DNA of 64,000 nt from assembly GCF_900115585.1 (NCBI RefSeq), contig NZ_FOWZ01000004.1:310001-374000 (forward strand), in the 5' to 3' direction. Position 1 is the first letter of the stretch; the number at the start of each line of letters is the position of its first letter. Both the position numbers and the translations under genes were made by a program. The notes under the pieces are model-generated. The model did no database searches and was not told the DNA's origin. It saw nothing but the letters and a program-made list of their open reading frames with translations. Shown piece after piece: positions 25,604 to 33,827 of the stretch. The DNA comes from Qipengyuania nanhaisediminis (GTDB lineage: Bacteria; Pseudomonadota; Alphaproteobacteria; Sphingomonadales; Sphingomonadaceae).

Positions 25604-26782
25604 ATGGAAACAAAAGCCGGCGACCCCGGGGCATTTGCCCATTTCGACCTCAACCGCGTCAGCAGCCCCGCCTTCGTGGTCGACGCGGCCAAGCTGCGCG
25701 CGAACTGCCAAATACTGGCGGAAATCCGCGACGAGGCCGATATCAAGGTGCTTTCGGCCCTCAAGGCGTTCTCGATGTGGGCGACCGCGCCGATCATCGG
25801 CGAATATCTCGACGGCGTATGCACATCGGGCCTGTGGGAAGCACGGCTGGCGAGCGAATTCTACGACGGCGAGATCGCGACCTATTCGGCGGCCTATAAA
25901 CCGGAAGAGCTGGAAGAGGTCTGCCGCCTTTCGGATCACGTAATTTTCAATTCCCCCGGCCAGATGGAGCGCGCGACGCTGATCCTCGACGCCGCGCGCG
26001 CGGCGGGACAGGATTTCGACGTTGGCCTTCGCATCAATCCGATGCACCCGACCGGCGAGGTTCCCCGCTACGACCCGTCCAGCCCCGGCAGCCGCCTCGG
26101 CTTTCCCATCGACCAGCTGACGCCGGAAATCATGGAAGGCGTCGACGGGATCCACTTCCACAATCTGTGCGAGCAGGATTTCGAACCGCTCCATGCCACC
26201 TGGGACAAGGTCTTCGACGCGATCGAGCCGTGGTTCGGCCAACTCAAATGGATCAACATGGGCGGCGGTCACCACATCACCCGCGCCGATTACCAGCGCG
26301 AAGAGCTGATCGAATTCCTGCGCGATGCGAAGGATGACACGGGCGCCGAAATCTATCTCGAGCCGGGCGAGGCCGTAGCACTCGATGCAGGCATCCTCGT
26401 CGGCACGATCCTCGATACCGGCCACAACGAGCTGCCGGTTGCGGTCGCCGACATTTCCGCCACCTGCCATATGCCCGACGTGATCGAAGCTCCCTATCGG
26501 CCCGCCATGCTCGGCGAGGCGACGGACCACGAGACACCCGAGGTCCGCATCGGCGGTCCCTCGTGTCTCGCTGGCGATGTGATCGGCGACTATCGCATTC
26601 CCGCGGGCGCACAGGTCGGCCAACGCTTCGCCTTCCTCGACCAGGCACATTATTCGATGGTGAAGACGAACACCTTCAACGGCGTCCAGCTACCCAGCAT
26701 CTACCTCTGGGATAGCGAAATCGACCAGCTCGAGCTGGTGAAGGAGTTCGGCTACGATACGTTTAGGGACCGGTTGAGCTAA
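25604..26782 (+). CDS. nspC: Carboxynorspermidine/carboxyspermidine decarboxylase
   Basis: PLP enzyme of the alanine-racemase-fold group (type III) that decarboxylates carboxy(nor)spermidine to (nor)spermidine. The PLP lysine is K54 in KVLSALKAFSMWA; other marks are SGLWEARLASEF, DVGLRINPMHP, the glycine loop NMGGGHHITR, YLEPGEAVALDAG and the second-subunit active-site cysteine region GGPSCLAGDVIGDY. At 392 residues it has normal length. In most genomes it adjoins its synthase gene; here the synthase ends 2.85 kb upstream with four frames between. Confidence 0.95.
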   Translation: METKAGDPGAFAHFDLNRVSSPAFVVDAAKLRANCQILAEIRDEADIKVLSALKAFSMWATAPIIGEYLDGVCTSGLWEARLASEFYDGEIATYSAAYKPEELEEVCRLSDHVIFNSPGQMERATLILDAARAAGQDFDVGLRINPMHPTGEVPRYDPSSPGSRLGFPIDQLTPEIMEGVDGIHFHNLCEQDFEPLHATWDKVFDAIEPWFGQLKWINMGGGHHITRADYQREELIEFLRDAKDDTGAEIYLEPGEAVALDAGILVGTILDTGHNELPVAVADISATCHMPDVIEAPYRPAMLGEATDHETPEVRIGGPSCLAGDVIGDYRIPAGAQVGQRFAFLDQAHYSMVKTNTFNGVQLPSIYLWDSEIDQLELVKEFGYDTFRDRLS

Positions 26783-26785
26783 CGC

Positions 26786-27799
26786 TTAGCAAGGGTTGCG
26801 CGGCATCCAGTCGGACACTGAATGATACCCGCGCCCCGACACGAAACCGGTAGCGGTGCCGCCGACTTGTGTGATTGTCAGATTGGCCCCGGTCGAACCC
26901 TCGTCCTTGCCGATAAGGCGCGTCCCTGAGCAGTCGAAATTCAAGATATCGCCGCGCGACATCCAGTCACTGTATAAGCGGTTGCCCGCGAGGTCGTAAA
27001 TCCTGATGTAGTCGCGTCCGTCGGCCTCCTTGAAAGCCATCGCGATCTTGGGCGATCCGGCGGCATGCTTGCCGGTAATATCGAAATACCTGCTCGTATA
27101 ATCGATACCGTATGTGAGTACTGGATCAAGATCCCCTGTTGCCATGTCGAAGCGGAAAAGGTGCTCTGGGTAGTTCAGGCCGACAGCACCGCCGGTGAAA
27201 TACACCACGTCGTCCTCATCCTTGACCGGACTCCAGGCCACATCGAGAATGCTGAAATTCCATAGGACGAGAGAGAGGGTCTCGCTGCCGATCTCGTAAA
27301 CCCACAGGCGTCGCTCGGCATCGGAGCCAAGATTGTTCGGTTCGGCAGAGCTTTCCGTGAACACGAGGCGGGTGCCGTCCGGGGAAAAATCCATCCAGTG
27401 GACGCGCCCCGATCCCGGAGCGCGATCGTCTCTCGCGGAGATGAGCGACTTTGCACCTATTTCGACTGGCGACGCCGTCCAATTCGTGAGGTAGATGTCG
27501 CCTGCTTCAGCATAAGCGATCACCGCATATTCTTCGTCGGAGGCTGCAAAGCCGTCAAGCTGGGCGGGCGCAGCGGCGTGGACGGTTACGAAGGATGAGG
27601 CATCGATATCGGTAAGCCTGACATCCTGCGATTTGCGTCCGTTGTACTGGTAAAGGATTTCGGGCTGAAAGTCGGCGGCATCGTCCTTGCCGCCTTTTCC
27701 GCCACCCCCGCCACCTTTCCCTTCGGGCGGCGCCGCACTTGATCCGACTGCCAGAGCCGCGGCGAGAAGGGTGAATGCGAGAGGACGGATTGCGGACAT
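26786..27799 (-). CDS. Secreted beta-propeller-like protein with Gly/Lys linker
   Basis: Exported protein of 337 residues. A signal peptide (IRPLAFTLLAAALAVGSSA) is followed by a low-complexity linker of G and K (about 26-40) and then repeats resembling WD40-like/TolB propeller blades, for example MDFSPDGTRLVFTESS, LDVAWSPVKDEDDVVYF and PKIAMAFKEADGRDYIRIYD. No enzyme motif is seen. The start ATG has AGGGAGA eight bases upstream; an open upstream frame lacks similarity. It is convergent with nspC, with only three bases between the stops. Function unknown. Confidence 0.75.
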   Translation of the reverse strand: MSAIRPLAFTLLAAALAVGSSAAPPEGKGGGGGGKGGKDDAADFQPEILYQYNGRKSQDVRLTDIDASSFVTVHAAAPAQLDGFAASDEEYAVIAYAEAGDIYLTNWTASPVEIGAKSLISARDDRAPGSGRVHWMDFSPDGTRLVFTESSAEPNNLGSDAERRLWVYEIGSETLSLVLWNFSILDVAWSPVKDEDDVVYFTGGAVGLNYPEHLFRFDMATGDLDPVLTYGIDYTSRYFDITGKHAAGSPKIAMAFKEADGRDYIRIYDLAGNRLYSDWMSRGDILNFDCSGTRLIGKDEGSTGANLTITQVGGTATGFVSGRGYHSVSDWMPRNPC

Positions 27800-27869
27800 G
27801 ACGGGTCTCCCTAAGGAATGCTTGTGAGCGCGACCTGTCGTTTTTGGGCGACCGCCGAATTTCATAGCA

Positions 27870-27884
27870 CATTCTGGAAGAATG
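27870..27884. repeat. Inverted repeat in the propeller-gene upstream region
   Basis: CATTCTGGAAGAATG is a 5-bp inverted repeat around five bases, about 70 bases before the leftward propeller gene. It could be an operator; no regulator can be named. Nothing else was recognised in the 155-base gap 27800-27954. Confidence 0.3.
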
Positions 27885-27954
27885 GCCGAATTCTGCGGTT
27901 TCCCCGGCTTAATTGTCTGATTTACCGGTGCTACCTATGTGGTTGCAAACCGCT

Positions 27955-28899
27955 TCAATCTGTTCGTAGCCGGTTCAGCGCCAGAGCCAGATCCGCCAGC
28001 CGGGCAAACTGCCCGATCGTCTCGCGCACAAGGAAAGCGTCCTCGTTGTGGTCGAGCGAGCCGCTTTCGAACATGTTGCTGCTCTTGATCGCCATCACCA
28101 TACTGCCGCCGGTGAACAGGACCGCGCTGTGTTTGCCGCCGAGCGAATGTTCCAGCGCCATGATGCGCTCGATATATTCGGGGTGCATCAGCCAGCGCGC
28201 CTCGGTCTGGTCCGTGGTGTAGATGTCGAAGCGATCCTCGAATTCGGGGCTGACCATCTGCGCGCGGTCGAGGACCTGTCCGTCGACCTTGATGCTATCC
28301 CTTGCGCCGCCGAAGAACTTGCTGAATGCACCATCGGGAGCGAGCAGGGTGGTGCCGTGGAATGGCTGGTCGAAGCCGATCGACAGGATCACCCCGCGAA
28401 ACACCGTGACCCAGCGGCGGTTCTTGCCCGATCCGCGGCGTTCTTCGAGATGAGCCTCGTGCAGCAGTAGAGAGTGTCCTGCCGCTTCACCCGCCCACAT
28501 GTCCTCGAAGGTTGCCCGGTCATGCGAGGGAAGCATCGAATAGTCGCGCGACTTGCCGAACGCCTCGCTGCCCTCGCAATCATGACGGTAGGCAAGGCCG
28601 AGCGCATCGGCGATCGCCTCGTTGATGCCGGTTTTTACCTGCTTCTTTGCCTTGTGCTTCGGCACTTGGCTCCACGCCCACGCCCCACCGGCTGCAATGG
28701 CGATGATCCAGAATTTGGGTTCGAGGGGAAGCGGGGCGAGGATGAAGAGGAATGCGGCAAGGGGGAGCAGGACGAGGCCGGACTTGAACAAGCGGTCATG
28801 CGACTGCGCGATCGCATCCTGGCGTACCTGGCGCTGACCCTGCAGCCATTCGCCAAGTTCGCCTGCCATCAGCCGGTCGGCGTCCGGATATTCGATCAC
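27955..28899 (-). CDS. DUF3137-family membrane protein
   Basis: Product of 314 residues with two adjacent transmembrane helices (about residues 41-75; LVLLPLAAFLFIL and FWIIAIAAGGAW) and a long C-terminal cytoplasmic domain typical of DUF3137 proteins (FGGARDSIKVDGQ, VSPEFEDRFDIYTTDQTEARW). Function is unknown, but the family is often encoded next to LemA, as here. The start is GTG at 28899, preceded by AAGGGGGA; further upstream the frame runs into the shared intergenic region. It is divergent from lemA rather than in tandem. Confidence 0.85.
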   Translation of the reverse strand: MIEYPDADRLMAGELGEWLQGQRQVRQDAIAQSHDRLFKSGLVLLPLAAFLFILAPLPLEPKFWIIAIAAGGAWAWSQVPKHKAKKQVKTGINEAIADALGLAYRHDCEGSEAFGKSRDYSMLPSHDRATFEDMWAGEAAGHSLLLHEAHLEERRGSGKNRRWVTVFRGVILSIGFDQPFHGTTLLAPDGAFSKFFGGARDSIKVDGQVLDRAQMVSPEFEDRFDIYTTDQTEARWLMHPEYIERIMALEHSLGGKHSAVLFTGGSMVMAIKSSNMFESGSLDHNEDAFLVRETIGQFARLADLALALNRLRTD

Positions 28900-28911
28900 G
28901 CGTACTTTCCC

Positions 28912-28963
28912 CCTTAACCCTTGTTCCCTATCATACCCGCAGACATCGAATAGGGGGTTAAGG
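28912..28963. repeat. Dyad-symmetric region between DUF3137 gene and lemA
   Basis: CCTTAACCC (28912-28920) and GGGTTAAGG (28955-28963) are perfect inverse copies, with an inner pair CCCTAT (28926-28931) / ATAGGG (28950-28955). Each outer arm includes the ribosome site of one of the two divergent genes. Confidence 0.55.
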
Positions 28964-28964
28964 A

Positions 28965-29522
28965 ATGGAAGTGGTTGCAATCGTCCTGATCGCGCTCGTC
29001 GTGCTGCTCGCGCTGGTCGTCATCGGCATCTACAACCGGCTGGTCGGGCTGCGCCAATCGGTGAATCAGGGCGTTGCGGACATCGACGCACAGCTGCGCC
29101 AGCGCCACGACCTCATCCCGAATCTCGTGGAAACGGTAAAGGGCTATGCCGGACACGAGAAAGAGACGCTCGATGCCGTGATTTCCGCGCGTAACCAGGC
29201 GGCGAACGGGCCGATCTCTTCGGGTGACGAGCAGGGTTTGCGCGTCGCGCTCGACCGGCTCCTGGCCCTGGGCGAGGCCTATCCGGACCTCAAGGCAAGC
29301 GCGAACTTCCAGGAATTGCAGCGCGAACTGACCCATGTGGAAGACAAGCTGGCTGCGGCTCGCCGGGCATTGAATGCGGCGGTTTCGCGGTACAATACCG
29401 GCCGCGAAAGCTTCCCTGCCGTGCTGTTCGCCGGACCGCTGGGTTTCCAGGAAGCGGACTTCCACCGCCTCGATGACAGTGAGAAGGGCGTGGTCGACGC
29501 TGTCCCGAAGGTCGGCTTCTGA
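28965..29522 (+). CDS. lemA: LemA-family protein
   Basis: Membrane-anchored protein of 185 residues. One N-terminal transmembrane helix (about 3-23) is followed by the LemA core: YNRLVGLRQSVNQGVADIDAQLRQRHDLIPNLVETVKGY split over two helices, then the ending PAVLFAGPLGFQEADFHRLD. The family folds as an extended coiled helical bundle; its role is unknown, though it is linked to envelope stress and membrane proteases in some bacteria. TAAGGA directly precedes the ATG. It is divergent from the DUF3137 gene. Confidence 0.93.
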   Translation: MEVVAIVLIALVVLLALVVIGIYNRLVGLRQSVNQGVADIDAQLRQRHDLIPNLVETVKGYAGHEKETLDAVISARNQAANGPISSGDEQGLRVALDRLLALGEAYPDLKASANFQELQRELTHVEDKLAAARRALNAAVSRYNTGRESFPAVLFAGPLGFQEADFHRLDDSEKGVVDAVPKVGF

Positions 29523-29592
29523 CGGCACGGCCTATCGCAGCTCAGGCCCGCTGCGACCTGCGAAACCTTGCAATCGCCCGCGCGGTTTTCAC

Positions 29593-29620
29593 TTGCAGTT
29601 CATGACATACGAAGTATATG
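29593..29620 (+). promoter_or_regulatory. Candidate promoter of the ornithine decarboxylase gene
   Basis: TTGCAG at 29593-29598 and TATATG at 29615-29620 are 16 bases apart. The predicted start near 29627 would give an 84-base leader that contains the alternative helices described in the next entry. Confidence 0.45.
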
Positions 29621-29626
29621 CGCGCC

Positions 29627-29710
29627 TCCTGCTGCCCCAAGGGGACTTCCTAACCGCAAGGCAGCTTGTCGTTTCATGGCTCGCAAGAGCTGTTTAGGGG
29701 GTCCCTTGAG
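29627..29710 (+). ncRNA. Structured leader of ornithine decarboxylase, probable speF element
   Basis: Two mutually exclusive folds are visible. In one, GCTGCC (29631-29636) pairs with GGCAGC (29660-29665). In the other, GGGAC (29642-29646) pairs with GTCCC (29701-29705), CCTAA (29649-29653) with TTAGG (29694-29698), and CAGCT (29662-29666) with AGCTG (29688-29692), which buries the ribosome site AGGGGG (29696-29701). Alphaproteobacterial ornithine decarboxylase genes are known to carry the speF leader (Rfam RF00518); position, size and regulatory logic fit, but I could not run a covariance search. Confidence 0.65.
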
Positions 29711-30913
29711 TTGCAGCATTTCCCTGACGCCCGGTCCGTAGTTCGCGCCCTCGCGCCGGACGAGCCCGTAATCCTCAATCGCCCGCACGCCGCTGCGCGC
29801 GCTGCCCGTTTCTTCGTCGAGAAGTTTCCGGGCAAGTCGCTCTATGCGGTGAAGGCGAATCCGTCGCCCGACCTGTTCCGCATCCTGTGGGACAATGGCG
29901 TCACGCATTACGACGTCGCCTCCATCGCCGAAGTGCGCCTGACGCGTTCGGTGCTGCCCGATGCGACGCTGTGCTTCATGCACCCGGTCAAATCGCGCGG
30001 TGCCATTCGCGAAGCTTATATCGAGCATGGCGTGAAGACCTTCAGCCTCGATTCGAGTGAAGAACTCGCCAAGATCGTGGAGGCGACAAGCGATGCCGAC
30101 GGCAATCCTGCGACCGATCTGCGGCTCTGCGTCCGCCTGCGCGTTTCCAGCGAACACGCGGCGCTTAGCCTTGCATCGAAATTCGGCTGCGATCTGACCG
30201 AAGCGCCGGCGCTGTTGCAGGAAACCCGCCAGTATGCCGACTGGCTGGGTGTCTGCTTCCATGTCGGCAGCCAGGCGATGAGCCCGTTCGCCTATGTTCA
30301 GGCGCTGGACCGCACGCGCGCCGCGATTGCGGAGGCTTCCGTGGTCATCGACATGATCGATGTGGGCGGGGGCTTCCCCAGTGTCTATCCGGGCATGGAA
30401 CCGCCACCGCTGGAAGATTACTTCACCATCATCCACCAGCACTTCTATGCGCTACCGATCGCCTACAACGCGGAGTTGTGGTGTGAGCCCGGCCGTGCGC
30501 TGTGCGCGGAATATTCCAGCCTCGTAGTAAAGGTCGAAAAGCGCCGCGGCGAGGAACTCTACATCAACGATGGCGCTTATGGCGCCCTCTTCGATGCCGC
30601 GCATGTCGACTGGAAATTCCCGGTCCGCCCGATGGAGGACGACCTCATCAAGCCGGAAATGGACTTCGCGTTCTACGGTCCGACCTGCGACGATGCCGAC
30701 TATATGCCGGGACCGTTCAGCCTGCCGGAAGACATCCAGGCTGGCGATTACATCGAAATCGGTATGCTTGGCGCTTACGGCGCGGCGATGAAGACCGACT
30801 TCAACGGCTTCGGCTCTGCCGAACGCATCATCGTCGAGGACGAGCCGATGGCGAGCCTTTACGACGGCAGCCGCACGCGTCCCGCCGCCGACAACGTCGT
30901 CAGCCTCAGGTAA
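29711..30913 (+). CDS. speF: Ornithine decarboxylase, type III PLP fold
   Basis: Decarboxylates ornithine (possibly also lysine) to putrescine, the diamine for the carboxyspermidine route. The alanine-racemase-fold PLP lysine is K48 in SLYAVKANPSP; FHVGSQAMSP, IDVGGGFPSVYPG (PLP phosphate), CEPGRALCAEY and the active-site cysteine segment FYGPTCDDADYM follow, and the MLGAYGAAMKTDFNGF tail is typical of eukaryotic-type ODC. Length is 400 residues from the TTG at 29711, chosen because AGGGGG lies nine bases upstream; a TTG at 29666 is possible but would begin inside the leader helices. Translation is probably controlled by the leader. Confidence 0.92.
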   Translation: MQHFPDARSVVRALAPDEPVILNRPHAAARAARFFVEKFPGKSLYAVKANPSPDLFRILWDNGVTHYDVASIAEVRLTRSVLPDATLCFMHPVKSRGAIREAYIEHGVKTFSLDSSEELAKIVEATSDADGNPATDLRLCVRLRVSSEHAALSLASKFGCDLTEAPALLQETRQYADWLGVCFHVGSQAMSPFAYVQALDRTRAAIAEASVVIDMIDVGGGFPSVYPGMEPPPLEDYFTIIHQHFYALPIAYNAELWCEPGRALCAEYSSLVVKVEKRRGEELYINDGAYGALFDAAHVDWKFPVRPMEDDLIKPEMDFAFYGPTCDDADYMPGPFSLPEDIQAGDYIEIGMLGAYGAAMKTDFNGFGSAERIIVEDEPMASLYDGSRTRPAADNVVSLR

Positions 30914-30925
30914 TTCCTCGTCTGC

Positions 30926-31693
30926 TTACCCGTGCTCGGCGCGATGGCGATCGAGCACGGAAGCGACACGTCCAAGTGCTTCCCCCACGTAATCGGGGAA
31001 GCGCTTCTCGCCGAACTCGAAAATCGCGTTATGGGCAGCGGCGATCCGCTGCGCATCGGCCCAGTCGATCCCGAGGTCGATCGCCCATTCGCGAAATTCG
31101 TCTGCCGCACCCGCGCGCGGCTCAAGTGCCTTGGCGAGCGTGGGGTGAAAAGACAGGCGCTTGATCATCGGAAGCAGGGACAGCGGGAAGCCCTTGTCCA
31201 GATAGACGAACGTGTCGTCCACGTGGATCGTGCCGCTGGGGCGGTGCAGGGCGAGAACCGATGAAAAGTGCACGCTCTCGTCCTCGCTGACGAGCGGCAC
31301 GCCGCGAGGGACTGAAAAGGTAAGGTCCGGCCCGAACCTCTCGTTCATCGCATCGTCCTCGCAGCGCAATTCCTGCCAGGGAAGCGCCGGGAATTTGTCG
31401 ACATGGCGCGCAGTGCCGAACAGTTCCGCTTCGGGATATGCCTCGTGCATCCATTCGCAATGAATGGTGTGAAACGGATGCAGGTTGAGGATCGCAGCGA
31501 CCTTGGCATCACCGACAATGCCATCAATCTGGGCGCGGATCCCATCGTCGAGCGTATAGCTGTCGAGGAAGACGAAATTTCCGTCGGGCAGTCTGACAAG
31601 CGAGCATTGGGTGCCGATTTCCAGCAGGCCGATCCTGAATTCGCCCCTGACGGTCCAGAAGCCGTCACCCAAATCTACCAGTTTATCTGCCAA
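30926..31693 (-). CDS. Metallo-beta-lactamase-fold-like protein, degenerate metal site
   Basis: Cytoplasmic protein of 255 residues with the beta-strand pattern of MBL-fold hydrolases (FWTVRGEFRIGLLEIG, then SLVRLPDGNFVFLDSYT). The place of the HxHxDH motif is occupied by NLHPFHTIHCEW, so only part of the metal ligands could be present, and a later H-x-D-D-T-F-V-Y segment replaces the usual metal aspartate region. It may be an inactive or divergent member. It follows the nitroreductase gene (leftward, 49-base gap) and converges with the decarboxylase. Function unknown. Confidence 0.6.
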   Translation of the reverse strand: MADKLVDLGDGFWTVRGEFRIGLLEIGTQCSLVRLPDGNFVFLDSYTLDDGIRAQIDGIVGDAKVAAILNLHPFHTIHCEWMHEAYPEAELFGTARHVDKFPALPWQELRCEDDAMNERFGPDLTFSVPRGVPLVSEDESVHFSSVLALHRPSGTIHVDDTFVYLDKGFPLSLLPMIKRLSFHPTLAKALEPRAGAADEFREWAIDLGIDWADAQRIAAAHNAIFEFGEKRFPDYVGEALGRVASVLDRHRAEHG

Positions 31694-31742
31694 GTCGTCC
31701 TCCTGTTCGCCATCATAACCTGCGAACAGGCGTTTCTTTCCC

Positions 31743-32435
31743 TCAGTCGAAGCCGACGAACCTCGCCGCCTCGCTAACTTCGCGGCGGGTTATCTTTACC
31801 GGGTTGGCAGGAAAGTCGGGGTCCGGCCAGCCCATGGCGACCGCTTTCATGATAACCTGGTCATCGGGTATACTGGCGTGCTCACGTACCACCGGCGATT
31901 GCATGATACCTTGCGAATTGATCACGCAGCCAAGTCCGCGGCTCCAGGCGGCGTTGACGAGCGCGGTGGTGACGGCGCCGCAATCGAAAGGCGTGTCGTC
32001 GCTGCCGGACAATTCCTTGTCGTAGGTAATGATGATGCAGACCGGCGCATCGAACTGGCGGAAGCCGCGCAGCACCCAGTCCTGCCGCTTTTCCTTGTCG
32101 TCGCGCTCGATACCCATGGCTTCGAACAGCTGGACGGCGCAGCCGATCTGCCGCTCGCGATGGACGCCGGCGAAAGGCTCCCCACGACGGAACTCGCGGC
32201 TATCGGGCACGCCTGCGAGGATATTTTCGGTATTGCCCTTGCGGATGGCGTCGAGCGGCGCACCGGTAATGACGTGGAAATGGTAGGGCTGCGTATTCAT
32301 CGAAGATGGAGAGCGCATGGCCAGGGCCAGTACTTCCTCGATCAACTCGCGCGGCACGGGCTTGTCGAGATAGCCTCGAATGCTGCGCCGACCGAGGACG
32401 ACCTCGGCGAATGTCTGTTCCGGATTGCCGCTCAC
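31743..32435 (-). CDS. Nitroreductase family protein
   Basis: FMN-dependent oxidoreductase of 230 residues. Marks are the N-terminal RRSIRGYLDKPVPRELI, the flavin-binding RSPSSMNTQPYHFHVI, GAVTTALVNAAWSRGLGCV and the C-terminal MGWPDPDFPANPVKITRR. Such enzymes reduce nitroaromatics, quinones or enones using NAD(P)H; the substrate is not predictable. AGGGAGAG sits close to the ATG. It lies downstream of hemA on the same strand with a 65-base gap holding an inverted repeat. Confidence 0.88.
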   Translation of the reverse strand: MSGNPEQTFAEVVLGRRSIRGYLDKPVPRELIEEVLALAMRSPSSMNTQPYHFHVITGAPLDAIRKGNTENILAGVPDSREFRRGEPFAGVHRERQIGCAVQLFEAMGIERDDKEKRQDWVLRGFRQFDAPVCIIITYDKELSGSDDTPFDCGAVTTALVNAAWSRGLGCVINSQGIMQSPVVREHASIPDDQVIMKAVAMGWPDPDFPANPVKITRREVSEAARFVGFD

Positions 32436-32456
32436 ATTTCTCTCCCTTCAGGCGGG

Positions 32457-32495
32457 AAGGGATTAGCGTAGCGAAGCGGCTCGGTAAAATCCCTT
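32457..32495. repeat. 8-bp inverted repeat between hemA and nitroreductase genes
   Basis: AAGGGATT (32457-32464) and AATCCCTT (32488-32495) can form a stem with a 23-base loop in the gap after hemA. There is no T-run, so it is only a possible weak terminator or processing site. Confidence 0.4.
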
Positions 32496-32500
32496 ACGGA

Positions 32501-33721
32501 TCAGGCTGCCTTGCGCAGTTCCATGTCCATGCGGTCCCAGATTTCGACCAGCGCAGCGACCAGTTCGTCCATCATCGCTTCGCTGTGAGTGGGGCCGGGT
32601 GTGAAGCGCAAACGCTCCGTCCCGCGGGGCACGGTCGGGAAATTGATCGGCTGCACATAGACGCCGTATTCGGCGAGCAGGATGTCGCTGATCTTCTTGG
32701 CGCGTACAGGATCGCCGACCATGAGGGGCACGATATGCGTGGTGCTGTCCATGACCGGCAGGCCTGCTTCGCGCATCTTCGCCTTGAGGCTGGCGGCAGC
32801 TGCCTGCTGGGCATCGCGCTCTTCGCTGGAGCCCTTGAGGTGGCGGACCGCTGCCAGAACACCTGCGACCAGCACCGGGCTGAGCGAGGTGGTGAAGATG
32901 AAGCCGGGGGCATAGGAACGGATGCAGTCGATCACGCGGGTATCGGCGGCGATATAACCGCCCATCACGCCGAATGCCTTGCCCAGCGTGCCTTCGATAA
33001 TGTCGATCCGGTCGGCAGCTTCGTCACGTTCCGTGATCCCGCCGCCGCGCTTGCCGTACATGCCTACCGCGTGGACTTCGTCGACATAGGTGAGGGCGTT
33101 GTACTTTTCAGCCAGGTCGCAGATCGCATGGACCGGCGCGACATCGCCATCCATGGAATAGACGCTTTCGAAAGCGATCAGCTTGGGTGTCGCTTCGTCT
33201 TCTGCGGAGAGCAGTTCTTCGAGATGTTCCAGATCGTTGTGGCGGAACACCCGCTTCTCGCAGCCGGAATTGCGGATGCCCGCGATCATGCTGGCATGGT
33301 TCAACTCGTCGGAGAAAATCACGCAGCCGGGCAGCAGCTTGGCCAGCGTCGAGAGCGTCGCATCGTTCGAGACATATCCGCTGGTGAACAGCAGCGCGCC
33401 ATCCTTGCCGTGCAGGTCGGCCAGTTCCTGTTCCAGCTCTACATGGAGGTGCGTGTTGCCGCCGATATTGCGAGTGCCACCCGAACCCGCGCCAACGTCG
33501 TGAAGCGCATTTTCCATCGCTTCGATGACCTTGGGGTGCTGGCCCATGGCGAGATAGTCGTTCGAACACCAGACGGTGATCGGCTTCGGGCCATTGTGAC
33601 CGTGGAAGCATCGCGCATTGGGGAACGCTCCCTTGTTGCGCATGATGTCGATGAACACGCGATAGCGGCCTTCCGTGTGGAGGCGGTCGATCGCTTCGTC
33701 GAAGATCTGGTCGTAGTTCAC
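32501..33721 (-). CDS. hemA: 5-aminolevulinate synthase
   Basis: PLP enzyme condensing glycine and succinyl-CoA to 5-aminolevulinate, the alphaproteobacterial entry to haem and bacteriochlorophyll. Signatures: [62 protein letters not shown] and the PLP lysine in [14 protein letters not shown]. From GTG at 33721 the product is 406 residues and begins [14 protein letters not shown], as in relatives. The frame is open to an ATG at 33799, giving 26 extra residues without family similarity; no strong ribosome site decides. It follows murI on the same strand. Confidence 0.95.
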   Translation of the reverse strand: MNYDQIFDEAIDRLHTEGRYRVFIDIMRNKGAFPNARCFHGHNGPKPITVWCSNDYLAMGQHPKVIEAMENALHDVGAGSGGTRNIGGNTHLHVELEQELADLHGKDGALLFTSGYVSNDATLSTLAKLLPGCVIFSDELNHASMIAGIRNSGCEKRVFRHNDLEHLEELLSAEDEATPKLIAFESVYSMDGDVAPVHAICDLAEKYNALTYVDEVHAVGMYGKRGGGITERDEAADRIDIIEGTLGKAFGVMGGYIAADTRVIDCIRSYAPGFIFTTSLSPVLVAGVLAAVRHLKGSSEERDAQQAAAASLKAKMREAGLPVMDSTTHIVPLMVGDPVRAKKISDILLAEYGVYVQPINFPTVPRGTERLRFTPGPTHSEAMMDELVAALVEIWDRMDMELRKAA

Positions 33722-33827
33722 GCGGGTTTGCCCGTCAGCGCCGCCCGTCAGCGGCAATTTCTGCGGGGTCACATAGTGCAAGGAACGCCGTTTCGCCACC
33801 GCGATCTTTGCGAACGATTCTCAAGGG

